NCBI RefSeq assembly: GCF_000421825.1
Contig: NZ_ATXT01000016.1
Span: 1-64,000 of the forward strand
Length of the DNA: 64,000 nt
Direction: 5' to 3'
Origin: Humibacter albus DSM 18994
GTDB lineage: Bacteria; Actinomycetota; Actinomycetes; Actinomycetales; Microbacteriaceae
The notes beneath the pieces are model-generated. The model did no database searches. It saw nothing but the letters and a program-made list of their open reading frames with translations, and was not told the DNA's origin. Positions within the stretch are counted from its first letter, which is position 1. The number at the start of each line of letters is the position of its first letter. The translations under genes and the position numbers were made by a program. Positions 1 through 10,117 of the stretch are shown piece after piece.

Positions 1-2
1 TG

Positions 3-302
3 CCCCGACAAGCCACCCCCGCGACCATCTACAGCACCGGCATCAAGACCTCGCCCGCCAACGCCAGAACCGACAGCCACGACCGCGTCCGAGACGACCG
101 CATCGACAAAAGCGGCACCGTCACCCTGCGCGTCGCCGGCCGGCTACGCCACATCGGCATCGGCCGAACCCACGCCGGAACCCACGTCAAACTCCTCATC
201 CACGACCTCGACGTGATCGTCATCAACGCCACCACCGGAGAACTCCTACGCGAACTGACCATCAACCTCGAACGCGACTACCAACCCCGCACAAAGCAAT
301 AG
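3..302 (+). CDS. IS481-type transposase, C-terminal part (cut by window edge)
   Basis: The frame is open from the left edge to a TAG at 300-302 and encodes about 99 residues. The end, with GTHVKLLIHDLDVIVIN and then GELLRELTINLERDYQP, matches the C-terminal tail of IS481-family DDE transposases, which lies after the catalytic core. The DDE residues and the left end of the element are outside the window, so activity cannot be judged. No start codon is visible. A perfect 12-bp hairpin begins at the stop codon, and tRNA-Ser follows 55 bp further on. The family call rests on the tail alone; another rve-type integrase is the main alternative. Confidence 0.72.
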   Translation, partial: PRQATPATIYSTGIKTSPANARTDSHDRVRDDRIDKSGTVTLRVAGRLRHIGIGRTHAGTHVKLLIHDLDVIVINATTGELLRELTINLERDYQPRTKQ

Positions 303-331
303 CCCGAACCCACACAACATGGGTTCGGGCT
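301..331 (+). terminator. Hairpin at transposase stop
   Basis: There is a perfect 12-bp inverted repeat (AGCCCGAACCCA at 301-312, its complement at 320-331) with a 7-nt loop. It overlaps the TAG stop of the transposase fragment. Only ATT follows, so the U-tract is weak. A terminator protecting the downstream tRNA region is the simplest reading; a hairpin belonging to the insertion element is the alternative. Confidence 0.6.
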
Positions 332-356
332 ATTCCGATGTCCTGAGACATCACAT

Positions 357-448
357 GGCGGTACCGGTGGGATTTGAACCCACGGTGGAGTTGCCCCCAC
401 ACATGTTTTCGAGACATGCTCCTTCGGCCGCTCGGACACGGTACCGCC
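357..448 (-). tRNA. tRNA-Ser (CGA)
   Basis: Read on the minus strand this is a 92-nt class II tRNA. The acceptor stem is GGCGGTA pairing with TACCGCC, the T-arm is GGGTTCAAATCCC, and the variable arm is long and GC-rich as expected for serine. The seven-base anticodon loop CTCGAAA gives anticodon CGA (reads UCG). No CCA is encoded. Confidence 0.95.
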
Positions 449-647
449 GTCTACTGTACGCGACGACTCGACGCCGAGCGAATCGATGGGGTCCGGTCGC
501 ACGGTCTCCGGCGAGCCACCCGGATGTTGTCGAGCCCGCAATCTATTCGCGCAAATCCGAGGGTGGCTCGACAACTTCAGGGTGGCTCGGTGACGGAGGG
601 CAACGTGGCTCGACGAGCTTTTCGCCGCGCCGACGCCGCGCGGTGGC

Positions 648-1502
648 CTACCGCCGAACGGCACCTACTGCCGCCACGGGCTGCACCAGGTCGGTGATCC
701 ACTCGGACTGCGGGCTGTCGCCGGGCGTCCAGTAGACCTCACGACAGACGTCGATCAGTTCGTAGTCGTTCTCGTGCAACCACTCGGTGAGCGCCATCCA
801 GGACTCGCCGATTCCGGAGACCTCACCGCGGTGCACGGTGATCGCAGCCTGCGGAATGGCAGGGATGTCGTGTACGTCGAGGCCCGGCAGCGCGCCGGTG
901 CTCTCCGGCACGACGAAGCCCGCCGTGACGAGAGCGCCGCTTCCGTCGCCGCTCTCATCGGCCTCGTACAGGGCGATGCCTGGACCGAACTCGGTGACGC
1001 CCGCCTGCGCGAGGAGGGCTGCGGCATCCGGATACATCGGTCCGATCACCGGCGAAATGTTCGCCGGACCGAAGCCAGGAGCCTTGCGGGTAAGAGTGGC
1101 GACGCGTTGCGGTTCGACGGAACGGATCTCCACGGTGACGGTGCTGGATGTCGGCATGACGGTGTCCCCTTTCAGTGTGCGGAGTTGCGCCTCGATGCGC
1201 CGCAGCCGTGCCTCGCCCTCGGCGAGCGCGCGTCGCAGGTCGGCCCGCACGGTCACGAGAAGAGTCTCGAGGTCGTGAGGAACGGCATCCTCGCGCTGAA
1301 CGCGCGCGATCTGCTCCAGCGTGAGGCCGAGACCCTTCAGCTCGACGATGCGGCTGAGCCCGGTGAGCTGCGACGCCTCGTACGAGCGATACCCGGTCGC
1401 GGGATCCACTCGGGCGGGACGGAGCAGCCCGATCTCGTCGTAGTGGCGCAGCATGCGCACGCTCACCCGGCCGATCGAGGCGAATTCTCCGATGCTCAAC
1501 AT
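648..1502 (-). CDS. MerR-family regulator with GyrI-like effector domain
   Basis: This 284-residue protein has an N-terminal winged helix typical of MerR (SIGEFASIGRVSVRMLRHYD), a coiled dimerisation helix (about residues 75-105) and a C-terminal GyrI/SRPBCC-like ligand-binding domain (about 120-284). The family usually senses drugs or amphipathic small molecules and activates efflux or detoxification genes by untwisting a promoter with a long spacer. An in-frame GTG at 1524-1526 would add eight residues, but it lies inside the dyad and promoter described at 1512-1542, so the ATG at 1500-1502 is preferred. The gene is divergent from an SGNH hydrolase. The ligand is unknown; autoregulation is the inferred mode of control. 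Confidence 0.88.
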   Translation of the reverse strand: MLSIGEFASIGRVSVRMLRHYDEIGLLRPARVDPATGYRSYEASQLTGLSRIVELKGLGLTLEQIARVQREDAVPHDLETLLVTVRADLRRALAEGEARLRRIEAQLRTLKGDTVMPTSSTVTVEIRSVEPQRVATLTRKAPGFGPANISPVIGPMYPDAAALLAQAGVTEFGPGIALYEADESGDGSGALVTAGFVVPESTGALPGLDVHDIPAIPQAAITVHRGEVSGIGESWMALTEWLHENDYELIDVCREVYWTPGDSPQSEWITDLVQPVAAVGAVRR

Positions 1503-1511
1503 GACATCACC

Positions 1512-1542
1512 AGACTCGAGCCTCACACAGTGTGAGGGTCAA
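1512..1542 (-). promoter_or_regulatory. MerR-type promoter/operator
   Basis: On the minus strand there is a -35-like TTGACC (1537-1542), then a 19-nt spacer, then a weak -10-like GAGTCT (1512-1517). A perfect dyad (CCTCACAC, one base, GTGTGAGG; 1521-1537) starts in the spacer and runs into the -35. Long spacers carrying a dyad are the hallmark of MerR-regulated promoters. It lies 10-40 bp before the regulator start at 1502, and 30-60 bp before the divergent hydrolase start at 1572. Confidence 0.6.
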
Positions 1543-1571
1543 GCGCATCACGCGCGACGTAGGGTGAGACC

Positions 1572-2363
1572 GTGCGAGGGGGAAGCAAGTGGCTCGTCGC
1601 CGCGTCGGTCGTCGCCGGGCTCGGCGTCGGCGTGCTGGCTGTGCTGACGAGGATGCGCCGCATCCGCCTCGCGGCGTCGGCGACGCTCAACGAGTCGCTT
1701 CCGGTGAACTCCGCGTGGTGGCGCGCGCACGCCAAGGAGAAGGGCGAGCTGCTCTACGTCGCCCTCGGCGACAGCGCCGCGCAAGGGATCGGCGCGAGCC
1801 GTCCGGAACGCGGATATGTGGGCATCCTCGCCGAACGCATCGCCGGCCGCAGCGGCAGGACCGTGCGCACCGTGAACCTCAGCGTCTCCGGCGCGACCGT
1901 GGGGCAAGCCGTCGACTACCAACTGCCGCGGCTGGCCAAGCGCTCCCCCGACATCGTCACCGTGTCGATCGGTGCGAACGACATCGCGACCTGGGATGCC
2001 ACGGCCTTCGAGCGCGCGCTGACCGCCGTTCTCGACGCGCTCCCGCCGCACTCCATCGTCGCCGACCTGCCGTGTTTCTACCTGCCGCGCAACGAACGCA
2101 AGGTCGCCGAGGCGAACGATATCCTGCGGCGACTCGCGACGGAGCGCGACCTCTCCGTCGCTCCGTTGCACGCCCTCACCGCGGCACCGGGCCTGCTCGG
2201 CGCGCTCGCGATGTTCGCCGGCGACCGCTTCCATCCCAACGACACCGGTTACCGGGTGTGGGCATCCGCGTTCGCGCCGCTCGTCGACCACCGCATCGAC
2301 GAGCTGCTCGCATCTCGCACCGCCGCGGACCCGACCGGAACGACACGGTCCGGCGATGTCTGA
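1572..2363 (+). CDS. SGNH/GDSL-type hydrolase, membrane-anchored
   Basis: The protein has 263 residues, with an N-terminal hydrophobic anchor at about 7-26. The SGNH blocks are visible: block I GDS with the nucleophile Ser68, block II Gly near 107 (NLSVSGATV), block III GAND with Asn135, and block V DRFHPND with Asp218 and His221. These enzymes are lipases, esterases or acyl hydrolases; the substrate here cannot be told. The GTG start at 1572 follows an AGGGTG ribosome site five bases upstream. The gene shares its upstream region with the divergent MerR gene and could be its target. Confidence 0.82.
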   Translation: MRGGSKWLVAASVVAGLGVGVLAVLTRMRRIRLAASATLNESLPVNSAWWRAHAKEKGELLYVALGDSAAQGIGASRPERGYVGILAERIAGRSGRTVRTVNLSVSGATVGQAVDYQLPRLAKRSPDIVTVSIGANDIATWDATAFERALTAVLDALPPHSIVADLPCFYLPRNERKVAEANDILRRLATERDLSVAPLHALTAAPGLLGALAMFAGDRFHPNDTGYRVWASAFAPLVDHRIDELLASRTAADPTGTTRSGDV

Positions 2364-2475
2364 GCGTGCACCGCAGCGAAGCGCACGGTTCGGCTGAGCA
2401 CATCGCGTCCGAAGCTCCCTGTCGGAGCAGAACGTGCCATCGGAGTGGAGCGTGCCGCCGCAGCGGAACGCCTCT

Positions 2476-3402
2476 TCACAGGGCTGGGCCTTCCTGTCCG
2501 AAGGTGAGGAACTCGAGCACGCGCTTCCACGCGGGGTAGACGACGAGATGGCCGACGCCGTCGACGGCATCCAGCGTCGCGTTCGGCATCCTGTCGGCGT
2601 ACCACTCGCCGTGCGCCTGACCGATCTCGTCAGCGCGACCGTAGACCAGCAGCGTCTCGACGGCCACGTTCGACACCTCGAAGCCCCATGGATGGGCCGT
2701 ATACGCCAGCAGGTCCGTCACCTGACCGATCGACCCCTGTCGCACCGCATCGGCGAGCATCTGTTCGAGCCGGTCGCGCAATCCCGGGGCGCCGAGCACC
2801 CGGTCGTCCACATCGCGCACCCCGAGCATCGCGAGCGGTGGCGGGGAGTTTTCGGAGACGCCGGCCGCGGCGGCCTGGTGCGCGAAGGCATCCGTCAGCC
2901 GTTCGATCGCCTCCTGCGCGGGCAGACGGGCCAGTCGAGCGCTCTCGTTCGCGAGCGGCTTCGGAATCCACTCGACCTCGTCGTTCGGCGCCGGCGTGCC
3001 GATGACGGCCAGCCGTTTCACGAGGCTCGGATGCCGTGCCGCCAACGCCAGCGCAACCCTGCCTCCCGCTGACCATCCCACCACCGACACGGTGCGCTCC
3101 GAATTGTTCCCGATAGCCATACCGGCGTTGGCGCGACGACGGATGTACTCGGCGATGTCTTCCGCCGCCCGGGTGACGGTGGGCCATTCCCCGGCGGGGA
3201 GCGGGTCGGACGAGCCGTATCCGGGACGGTCGATCGCGATGATGTGAGCGTCTGACCGCTCCGACACCGTGGGATCGGGATCGAACACTCCGCTGCCCGG
3301 CGCCGGGTGACAGAACACCACGACATCATCGGCCAGTGGATTGCCGTGCGAGGAGACTCCGAGGCGCCGCCCCGACTCGAGCATGAAGATCTGGTCTGCC
3401 AT
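2476..3402 (-). CDS. Alpha/beta-fold hydrolase
   Basis: This 308-residue protein has the alpha/beta-hydrolase pattern: an oxyanion segment (FCHPAPGSG), the nucleophile elbow GWSAGG with Ser111, an acid candidate in YGRADEIG, and a C-terminal His in GVGHLVV. No signal peptide is seen, so it is probably cytoplasmic. Family members are esterases, dehalogenases, epoxide hydrolases or C-C hydrolases, and the substrate is not evident. An ATG three codons upstream (3411) is possible. The gene stands alone, divergent from radA and convergent with the SGNH hydrolase. Confidence 0.82.
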   Translation of the reverse strand: MADQIFMLESGRRLGVSSHGNPLADDVVVFCHPAPGSGVFDPDPTVSERSDAHIIAIDRPGYGSSDPLPAGEWPTVTRAAEDIAEYIRRRANAGMAIGNNSERTVSVVGWSAGGRVALALAARHPSLVKRLAVIGTPAPNDEVEWIPKPLANESARLARLPAQEAIERLTDAFAHQAAAAGVSENSPPPLAMLGVRDVDDRVLGAPGLRDRLEQMLADAVRQGSIGQVTDLLAYTAHPWGFEVSNVAVETLLVYGRADEIGQAHGEWYADRMPNATLDAVDGVGHLVVYPAWKRVLEFLTFGQEGPAL

Positions 3403-3602
3403 GCCGCCCATTGTGCGCCGACCGCATGACATCGACACCCCTTGACGTCGTCCACAGCCTCCGGCTCTCCACAACTCCGGCGGTCCCCGCCGACAGCGTC
3501 GGGGGTGCCGCATAGCCTGAATGCGGTCGAGGTCACGTGGCGCTGTTCGCGTTCGATGTCGGTCATCGATGGGCGAGCACGAACGACCGGCACGGAGGGT
3601 TG

Positions 3603-4955
3603 ATGGCGAAGACGCAGGGCGGATACCGGTGCACGGTGTGCGGCTGGAGCACCCCGAAGTGGGTGGGCAAGTGCGGAGACTGCGGGTCGTGGGACACGAT
3701 GGCGGAGTCGGTGCAGGCATCCGCTCGCGTGACACCGACACGGATCGCAGACGATCGAGCGGCGACACCGATCACCCAGATCGCGACGGATGCCGTCTAT
3801 CACTGGCCGAGCGGCATCGGCGAGTTCGACCGCGTGCTCGGCGGCGGCATCGTGCCGGGTGCGGCCATCCTGCTCTCCGGCGAACCCGGCGTGGGCAAGT
3901 CCACCCTGCTGCTGGAGGTTGCCTCACGTACCGCTGCCGCGAAGTCGCGCGTGCTCTATGTCTCGGCCGAAGAGTCGGCAGGGCAGGTGCGGCTGCGCGC
4001 GGAACGCACGGGCGCGCTCGACGAGAACCTCTTCCTCGCGGCCGAGACGGATCTCGCGTCGGTGATCGGGCAGATCGATGCCATCGACCCTCAGCTCGTC
4101 ATCGTCGACTCGGTGCAGACCGTCGCCAGCGCTTCGATCGACGGCATCGCCGGCGGCCCGAGCCAGGTGCGCGAGGTCGCGAGCGCCCTCATCCGCGTCG
4201 CCAAAGATCGGAACCTGCCCATCCTGCTCGTCGGCCATGTCACCAAAGACGGCCAGGTCGCCGGGCCTCGCGTGCTGGAACACCTCGTCGACGTGGTCTG
4301 CCAGTTCGAGGGCGACCGCCAGACGGCGCTGCGCTTCGTGCGCGCACTGAAGAACCGCTTCGGCCCCACCGACGAGGTCGGGTGCTTCGAGATGTCGGGC
4401 GACGGCATCGTCGAGGTTCCCGACCCGAGCGGACTCTTCCTCAGTCGGTCGTCCAGCCCGGTTTCCGGCACCTGCGTCACGGTCGCCATGGAGGGCCGTC
4501 GTGCCATCCCCGTCGAGGTGCAGGCCCTGGTCATCGACTCGAGCGCACCGAACCCGCGACGTGTCACGAGCGGTGTGGATGCTGCGCGCCTCGCCATGCT
4601 GCTCGCCGTGCTGGAGAAGCGGGCGGGCGTGCGCGTCTCCGATCGGGATGTCTACGTGTCGACCGTGGGCGGCGTGCGTCTCACAGAACCCGCTGCCGAC
4701 CTCGCCATCGCGATCGCGGTGGCGTCGGCTGTGCGCGACAAACCCGTCGGGCAGCACATCGTGGCGTTCGGCGAGATCAGCCTCGCCGGTGAGGTGCGCG
4801 CGGTGAACGCCGCGAAGCAGCGCGCCGGCGAAGGCGCGCGCATGGGCTTTCGCGAGCACATCGACGAACGAGCGGGCGGCATTGCGTCCGCGCTACGGCT
4901 GGCATTCGCGAGCGGGCTGAGCGACCGCGAACGGGAGCTCGACGCGGCGTTCTGA
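3603..4955 (+). CDS. radA: DNA repair protein RadA
   Basis: RadA (Sms) is a RecA-like ATPase that drives branch migration of recombination intermediates. The 450-residue product shows all family parts in order: an N-terminal C4 zinc finger (Cys10, 13, 24, 27), a Walker A GEPGVGKS at 93-100, the RadA-specific KNRFG motif at about 250-254, and a C-terminal Lon-protease-like domain from about 290. The ATG at 3603 follows GGAGG at six bases; a longer frame starting at 3537 would put extra residues before the zinc finger and is rejected. The gene appears monocistronic. Confidence 0.96.
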   Translation: MAKTQGGYRCTVCGWSTPKWVGKCGDCGSWDTMAESVQASARVTPTRIADDRAATPITQIATDAVYHWPSGIGEFDRVLGGGIVPGAAILLSGEPGVGKSTLLLEVASRTAAAKSRVLYVSAEESAGQVRLRAERTGALDENLFLAAETDLASVIGQIDAIDPQLVIVDSVQTVASASIDGIAGGPSQVREVASALIRVAKDRNLPILLVGHVTKDGQVAGPRVLEHLVDVVCQFEGDRQTALRFVRALKNRFGPTDEVGCFEMSGDGIVEVPDPSGLFLSRSSSPVSGTCVTVAMEGRRAIPVEVQALVIDSSAPNPRRVTSGVDAARLAMLLAVLEKRAGVRVSDRDVYVSTVGGVRLTEPAADLAIAIAVASAVRDKPVGQHIVAFGEISLAGEVRAVNAAKQRAGEGARMGFREHIDERAGGIASALRLAFASGLSDRERELDAAF

Positions 4956-5142
4956 ACGGCGCCGCTCGTAGTCCGCCGCTGCCGCGACACCGGGAAGGAC
5001 AGGGCCCGTCGGCACAAGAGCCAGTCGGCACAAGAGCTCTTCGGTACAGCTGACGGTGCGAGTCGACAGACGGCGCGCATCAGAACAGCAGGCGGCGCAC
5101 GGTAGAGCAGGCGGCGCGTCTCGGAAGAGACGACGGTGCGCG

Positions 5143-5811
5143 TCAGTACAGCAGGAACTGCTTCGTGCTGTCGGAGGTGACACCGTCGACCTCCACCTTC
5201 AGGTGATAGGACGCGCCCCCGGCGGGAACCGCAGGACGATCCGTCGACTTGCACGTCGACGGGTCGGACCGGGTGCGATCCCAGCTGATCGGGCTCGAGG
5301 TGAGCGTTTTTCCGGGTTCGAGCATGATCTTCGTGTTCGTCGGATCCGTCTGGCAGTCCGTTGACTTCCAGTACACCTCGGTGCCGCTCGTGATCGTGAA
5401 CACCTGTTTCGCGGTGCCCGCATTGAACACGCAGGCCACGCCGCCCGTGTTCGTGATCGAGAACGACAGCTGCGGCTTCACACCCGCCGCGTACGAGTTC
5501 GCGTCGGTGATGGCCTCGACGTCCACGACCGACGGCGAGCACGCCTTGCCGCTCGCGTTCGCCTTGGTGGTCGGTACGGTCGCGGAGCCTGCGTCGGCCT
5601 TCGATGTCGATTTCGCCGTGCTCTTCGGCGTCGAGGTCGCGGTGTGAGTGTGAGTCGCGACCGGTGCGGAGGCATCCGACTTGCCGCGCGGAGCGAAGAC
5701 GATCAGCAAGATCACGGCGATCACCGCCACTGCAGCGAGCCCCACGACGAGGCGCCGCCGCCAGTACACCCTGCTCGACTGAGGGCCGACCGGATGCTTC
5801 AGGCTCGACAT
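5143..5811 (-). CDS. Membrane-anchored extracytoplasmic protein, unknown function
   Basis: The product has 222 residues: a short cytoplasmic N-terminus, one transmembrane segment at about 21-41, a Thr/Ser/Lys-rich linker (45-75), and a globular outer domain with four cysteines that could form two disulfides (in ACVFN, DCQTD, TCKST and the earlier ACSPS). The layout fits the small wall-associated or DUF4232-like proteins common in Actinobacteria, but no function can be assigned. The start at 5811 follows GAGGG. The sequence just after the stop (4970-5142) contains degenerate copies of its 3' end. Confidence 0.7.
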   Translation of the reverse strand: MSSLKHPVGPQSSRVYWRRRLVVGLAAVAVIAVILLIVFAPRGKSDASAPVATHTHTATSTPKSTAKSTSKADAGSATVPTTKANASGKACSPSVVDVEAITDANSYAAGVKPQLSFSITNTGGVACVFNAGTAKQVFTITSGTEVYWKSTDCQTDPTNTKIMLEPGKTLTSSPISWDRTRSDPSTCKSTDRPAVPAGGASYHLKVEVDGVTSDSTKQFLLY

Positions 5812-5932
5812 GCCCTCAGGCTAAGCGGCCGCGCGGCGGCACCTGCGGCAACTCGCCGAGCGCATGAGGCAATCTCGGGCCTCGGCGTGGTATCGCCGTG
5901 AGTGCTTCCTTGCTGCGACAACGCGGAAGCGA

Positions 5933-6475
5933 TTACAGCTGCTTGATCATGCGGGTGTTGCCGAGAGTATTCGGCTTCACCCGTGCCAGGTCGAGGAACT
6001 CGGCCACGCCTTCGTCGCGGCTTCGCAGGAGCTCGTTGTAGACATCCGGGTCGACCGTCTCGTGTCCCATGTCTTCGAAACCGTGCCGCGAGAAGAACCG
6101 CACCTCGAAGGTGAGGCAGAACAGACGGCTCAGACCCAGGCCGGACGCGTCGTGCTCGAGTCGCTCGAGCATCGCGTGCCCGACGCCCCGACCACGCCAG
6201 TCGTCGGAGACCGCCAACGTGCGCACCTCACCGAGGTCTTCCCAGAGCACGTGCACGGCACCGCACCCGATGAGGGTCTCGTTCGCGTCGACAGCGACCC
6301 GGAACTCCTGCAACGACTCGTACAGCGCGACGCGCTCCTTGCCGAGCAGGATGCGCTGATCGACCAGCGGCTGCACCAGGCGCTGGATGCCGGGCACGTC
6401 ATCTGTGCGCGCTCGGCGCACGCGGAATCCGAGTACGTCGGTCGTCGAGATCGGCTCGGTGAGGAGGTCTGCCAC
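5933..6475 (-). CDS. argA: Amino-acid N-acetyltransferase (short ArgA type)
   Basis: This is a 180-residue GNAT acetyltransferase closely resembling the short stand-alone N-acetylglutamate synthase of mycobacteria (Rv2747 type). Shared landmarks are RRARTDDVPGI near the start, GCGAVHVLWEDLGEVRTLAV, the acetyl-CoA loop WRGRGVGHAM, and the end GVAEFLDLARVKPN. The reaction is acetyl-CoA plus glutamate to N-acetylglutamate, the first step of arginine synthesis. It starts with GTG at 6473-6475 and the ribosome site is weak. No arg genes are nearby, which is usual for this stand-alone form. Confidence 0.85.
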   Translation of the reverse strand: MADLLTEPISTTDVLGFRVRRARTDDVPGIQRLVQPLVDQRILLGKERVALYESLQEFRVAVDANETLIGCGAVHVLWEDLGEVRTLAVSDDWRGRGVGHAMLERLEHDASGLGLSRLFCLTFEVRFFSRHGFEDMGHETVDPDVYNELLRSRDEGVAEFLDLARVKPNTLGNTRMIKQL

Positions 6476-6618
6476 CCGTTCAGCCTAGGCCGTGTTGCCA
6501 CTCGTGCTGGGCCCGTCAACACTCGCGCGCCGACCGCAAGGGGCTGACAGAGAGCGCTCGACGGAGGATCCTGGTGAACCAGCGCGCGTCCCCGGCGCGT
6601 TGCGGAAAGGGGATTGCC

Positions 6619-6858
6619 ATGAAATTCGTCATCTTTGCGGCCGGCGTCGCCATCGGCTACATCTTCGGCGCACGGGCCGGACGGAAGAGCTACGAGCGCC
6701 TGCGCGACACGGCGCGAAAGATCGCCGACTCGCCGCCGATGCAGAACGTGTCCAGCAGCGTCGGCGACCTGGCCGGTTCTGTCGCCGATCGGGCCGCCGG
6801 CACGATCTCGGATGCTCTGGGCTCGGCCGAGAAGAAGATCGACGGCAGCGCGGGCTGA
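6619..6858 (+). CDS. YtxH-like small protein
   Basis: The product has 79 residues: an N-terminal hydrophobic helix rich in small residues (FAAGVAIGYIFGARAGRKSYE) followed by an amphipathic, Ala/Ser/Asp-rich tail. This is the pattern of YtxH-family proteins, often linked to general stress. The ATG at 6619 follows GGAAAGGGG; a longer frame from 6574 lacks a better ribosome site. It converges on clpC, with a shared hairpin between them. Confidence 0.7.
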   Translation: MKFVIFAAGVAIGYIFGARAGRKSYERLRDTARKIADSPPMQNVSSSVGDLAGSVADRAAGTISDALGSAEKKIDGSAG

Positions 6859-6868
6859 GCGATCCGGC

Positions 6869-6920
6869 CACGCACAAGGGCGCGGGAGCCGGCCCCTGAG
6901 CCGATCCCGCGCCCTGCGTG
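6869..6920. terminator. Bidirectional hairpin between YtxH-like gene and clpC
   Basis: There is a long inverted repeat: CACGC then AGGGCGCGGGA on the left, TCCCGCGCCCT then GCGTG on the right, with a 3-nt bulge on the left arm. It lies exactly between two convergent genes, so it probably ends both transcripts. No clear T-tract follows on either side. Confidence 0.7.
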
Positions 6921-6942
6921 TGGCGTGCTTACTCTGCGGTCT

Positions 6943-9465
<2,523 letters not shown>

Positions 9466-9597
9466 GTGGTCGCTCCTCTCGAGGCCGCTGGCCGTGTGCC
9501 GGTGGATGTCTACGAGTGGTGCTGCGGGCATCCAGGGTCCGTGCACGTCGGTCTCGATACATTCAGGGTAGTGAGCGAGTGCGAGCTGTTGGCCGCT

Positions 9598-9611
9598 GTT
9601 CGCCGTCGGCG
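9598..9611. promoter_or_regulatory. ClgR-like box upstream of clpC
   Basis: GTTCGC, five bases, GCG matches the motif reported for ClgR, the activator of clp genes in Streptomyces and Corynebacterium. It lies 133 bp before the clpC start codon. On the clpC strand a TACCCT (-10-like) follows about 25-30 bp downstream of the box, a position that suits an activator. Found by eye; one match of this length in GC-rich DNA could be chance, but the position supports it. Confidence 0.5.
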
Positions 9612-9675
9612 TTAAGCTCCGCCGAGCACGTGCATCCTGGCGTCGACAGGCGCAGACTGTGCGCCAGAACCGCGG

Positions 9676-10101
9676 CTACTTCTTCAGCGCCTGGAGCACC
9701 CACGTCATGCCCTGCCCGGTGAGGGAGACGTCGGAATGGCGGTCGACCGTATTCGGGGTCGTGAACACCGTGGTGTGCGGCACGTAGTCCATCGTGCACG
9801 CCTTCTTCGTGGTCTTGGCCAGCGTGATCGAGATGGCGTTGTGCCCGGTGAGCTTGAATCGCTCGCCAACCGGCGGGCACGTCGAACTGCCGTAGAAGGT
9901 GACCGTGAACTGGTCGCCGTTCTTCAGCCACACCGAGAACGGGGCACCTCCCGCGCTGCTGGCCGGGGCTTCCACACCCTTCGGCTCACCGCGGTAATCG
10001 GTGACCGGCTTCGTGGAGTTCTGCGCGCATCCAGCCAGCATGAGCGCCGTGACGCCGGCGACGAGGACGGCAGCGGTGATGCGGGCGAGGCGTCGCGGCA
10101 T
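9676..10101 (-). CDS. Small lipoprotein, last gene of tubulin-like cluster
   Basis: The product has 141 residues with a lipoprotein signal peptide and lipobox LAGC (Cys25). The mature part has two further cysteines and no recognised domain. It starts 16 bp after the stop of the metalloprotease-like gene upstream (10118) and is read in the same direction, so it probably belongs to the same transcript and would sit on the outer face of the membrane near the vWA protein. The linkage is an inference from spacing. Confidence 0.72.
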   Translation of the reverse strand: MPRRLARITAAVLVAGVTALMLAGCAQNSTKPVTDYRGEPKGVEAPASSAGGAPFSVWLKNGDQFTVTFYGSSTCPPVGERFKLTGHNAISITLAKTTKKACTMDYVPHTTVFTTPNTVDRHSDVSLTGQGMTWVLQALKK

Positions 10102-10117
10102 GCCACCATCGTAGGAC

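Noticed and set aside
1..331. Complete insertion sequence
   Set aside because: Only the transposase tail is inside the window; no left end or target duplication can be seen.
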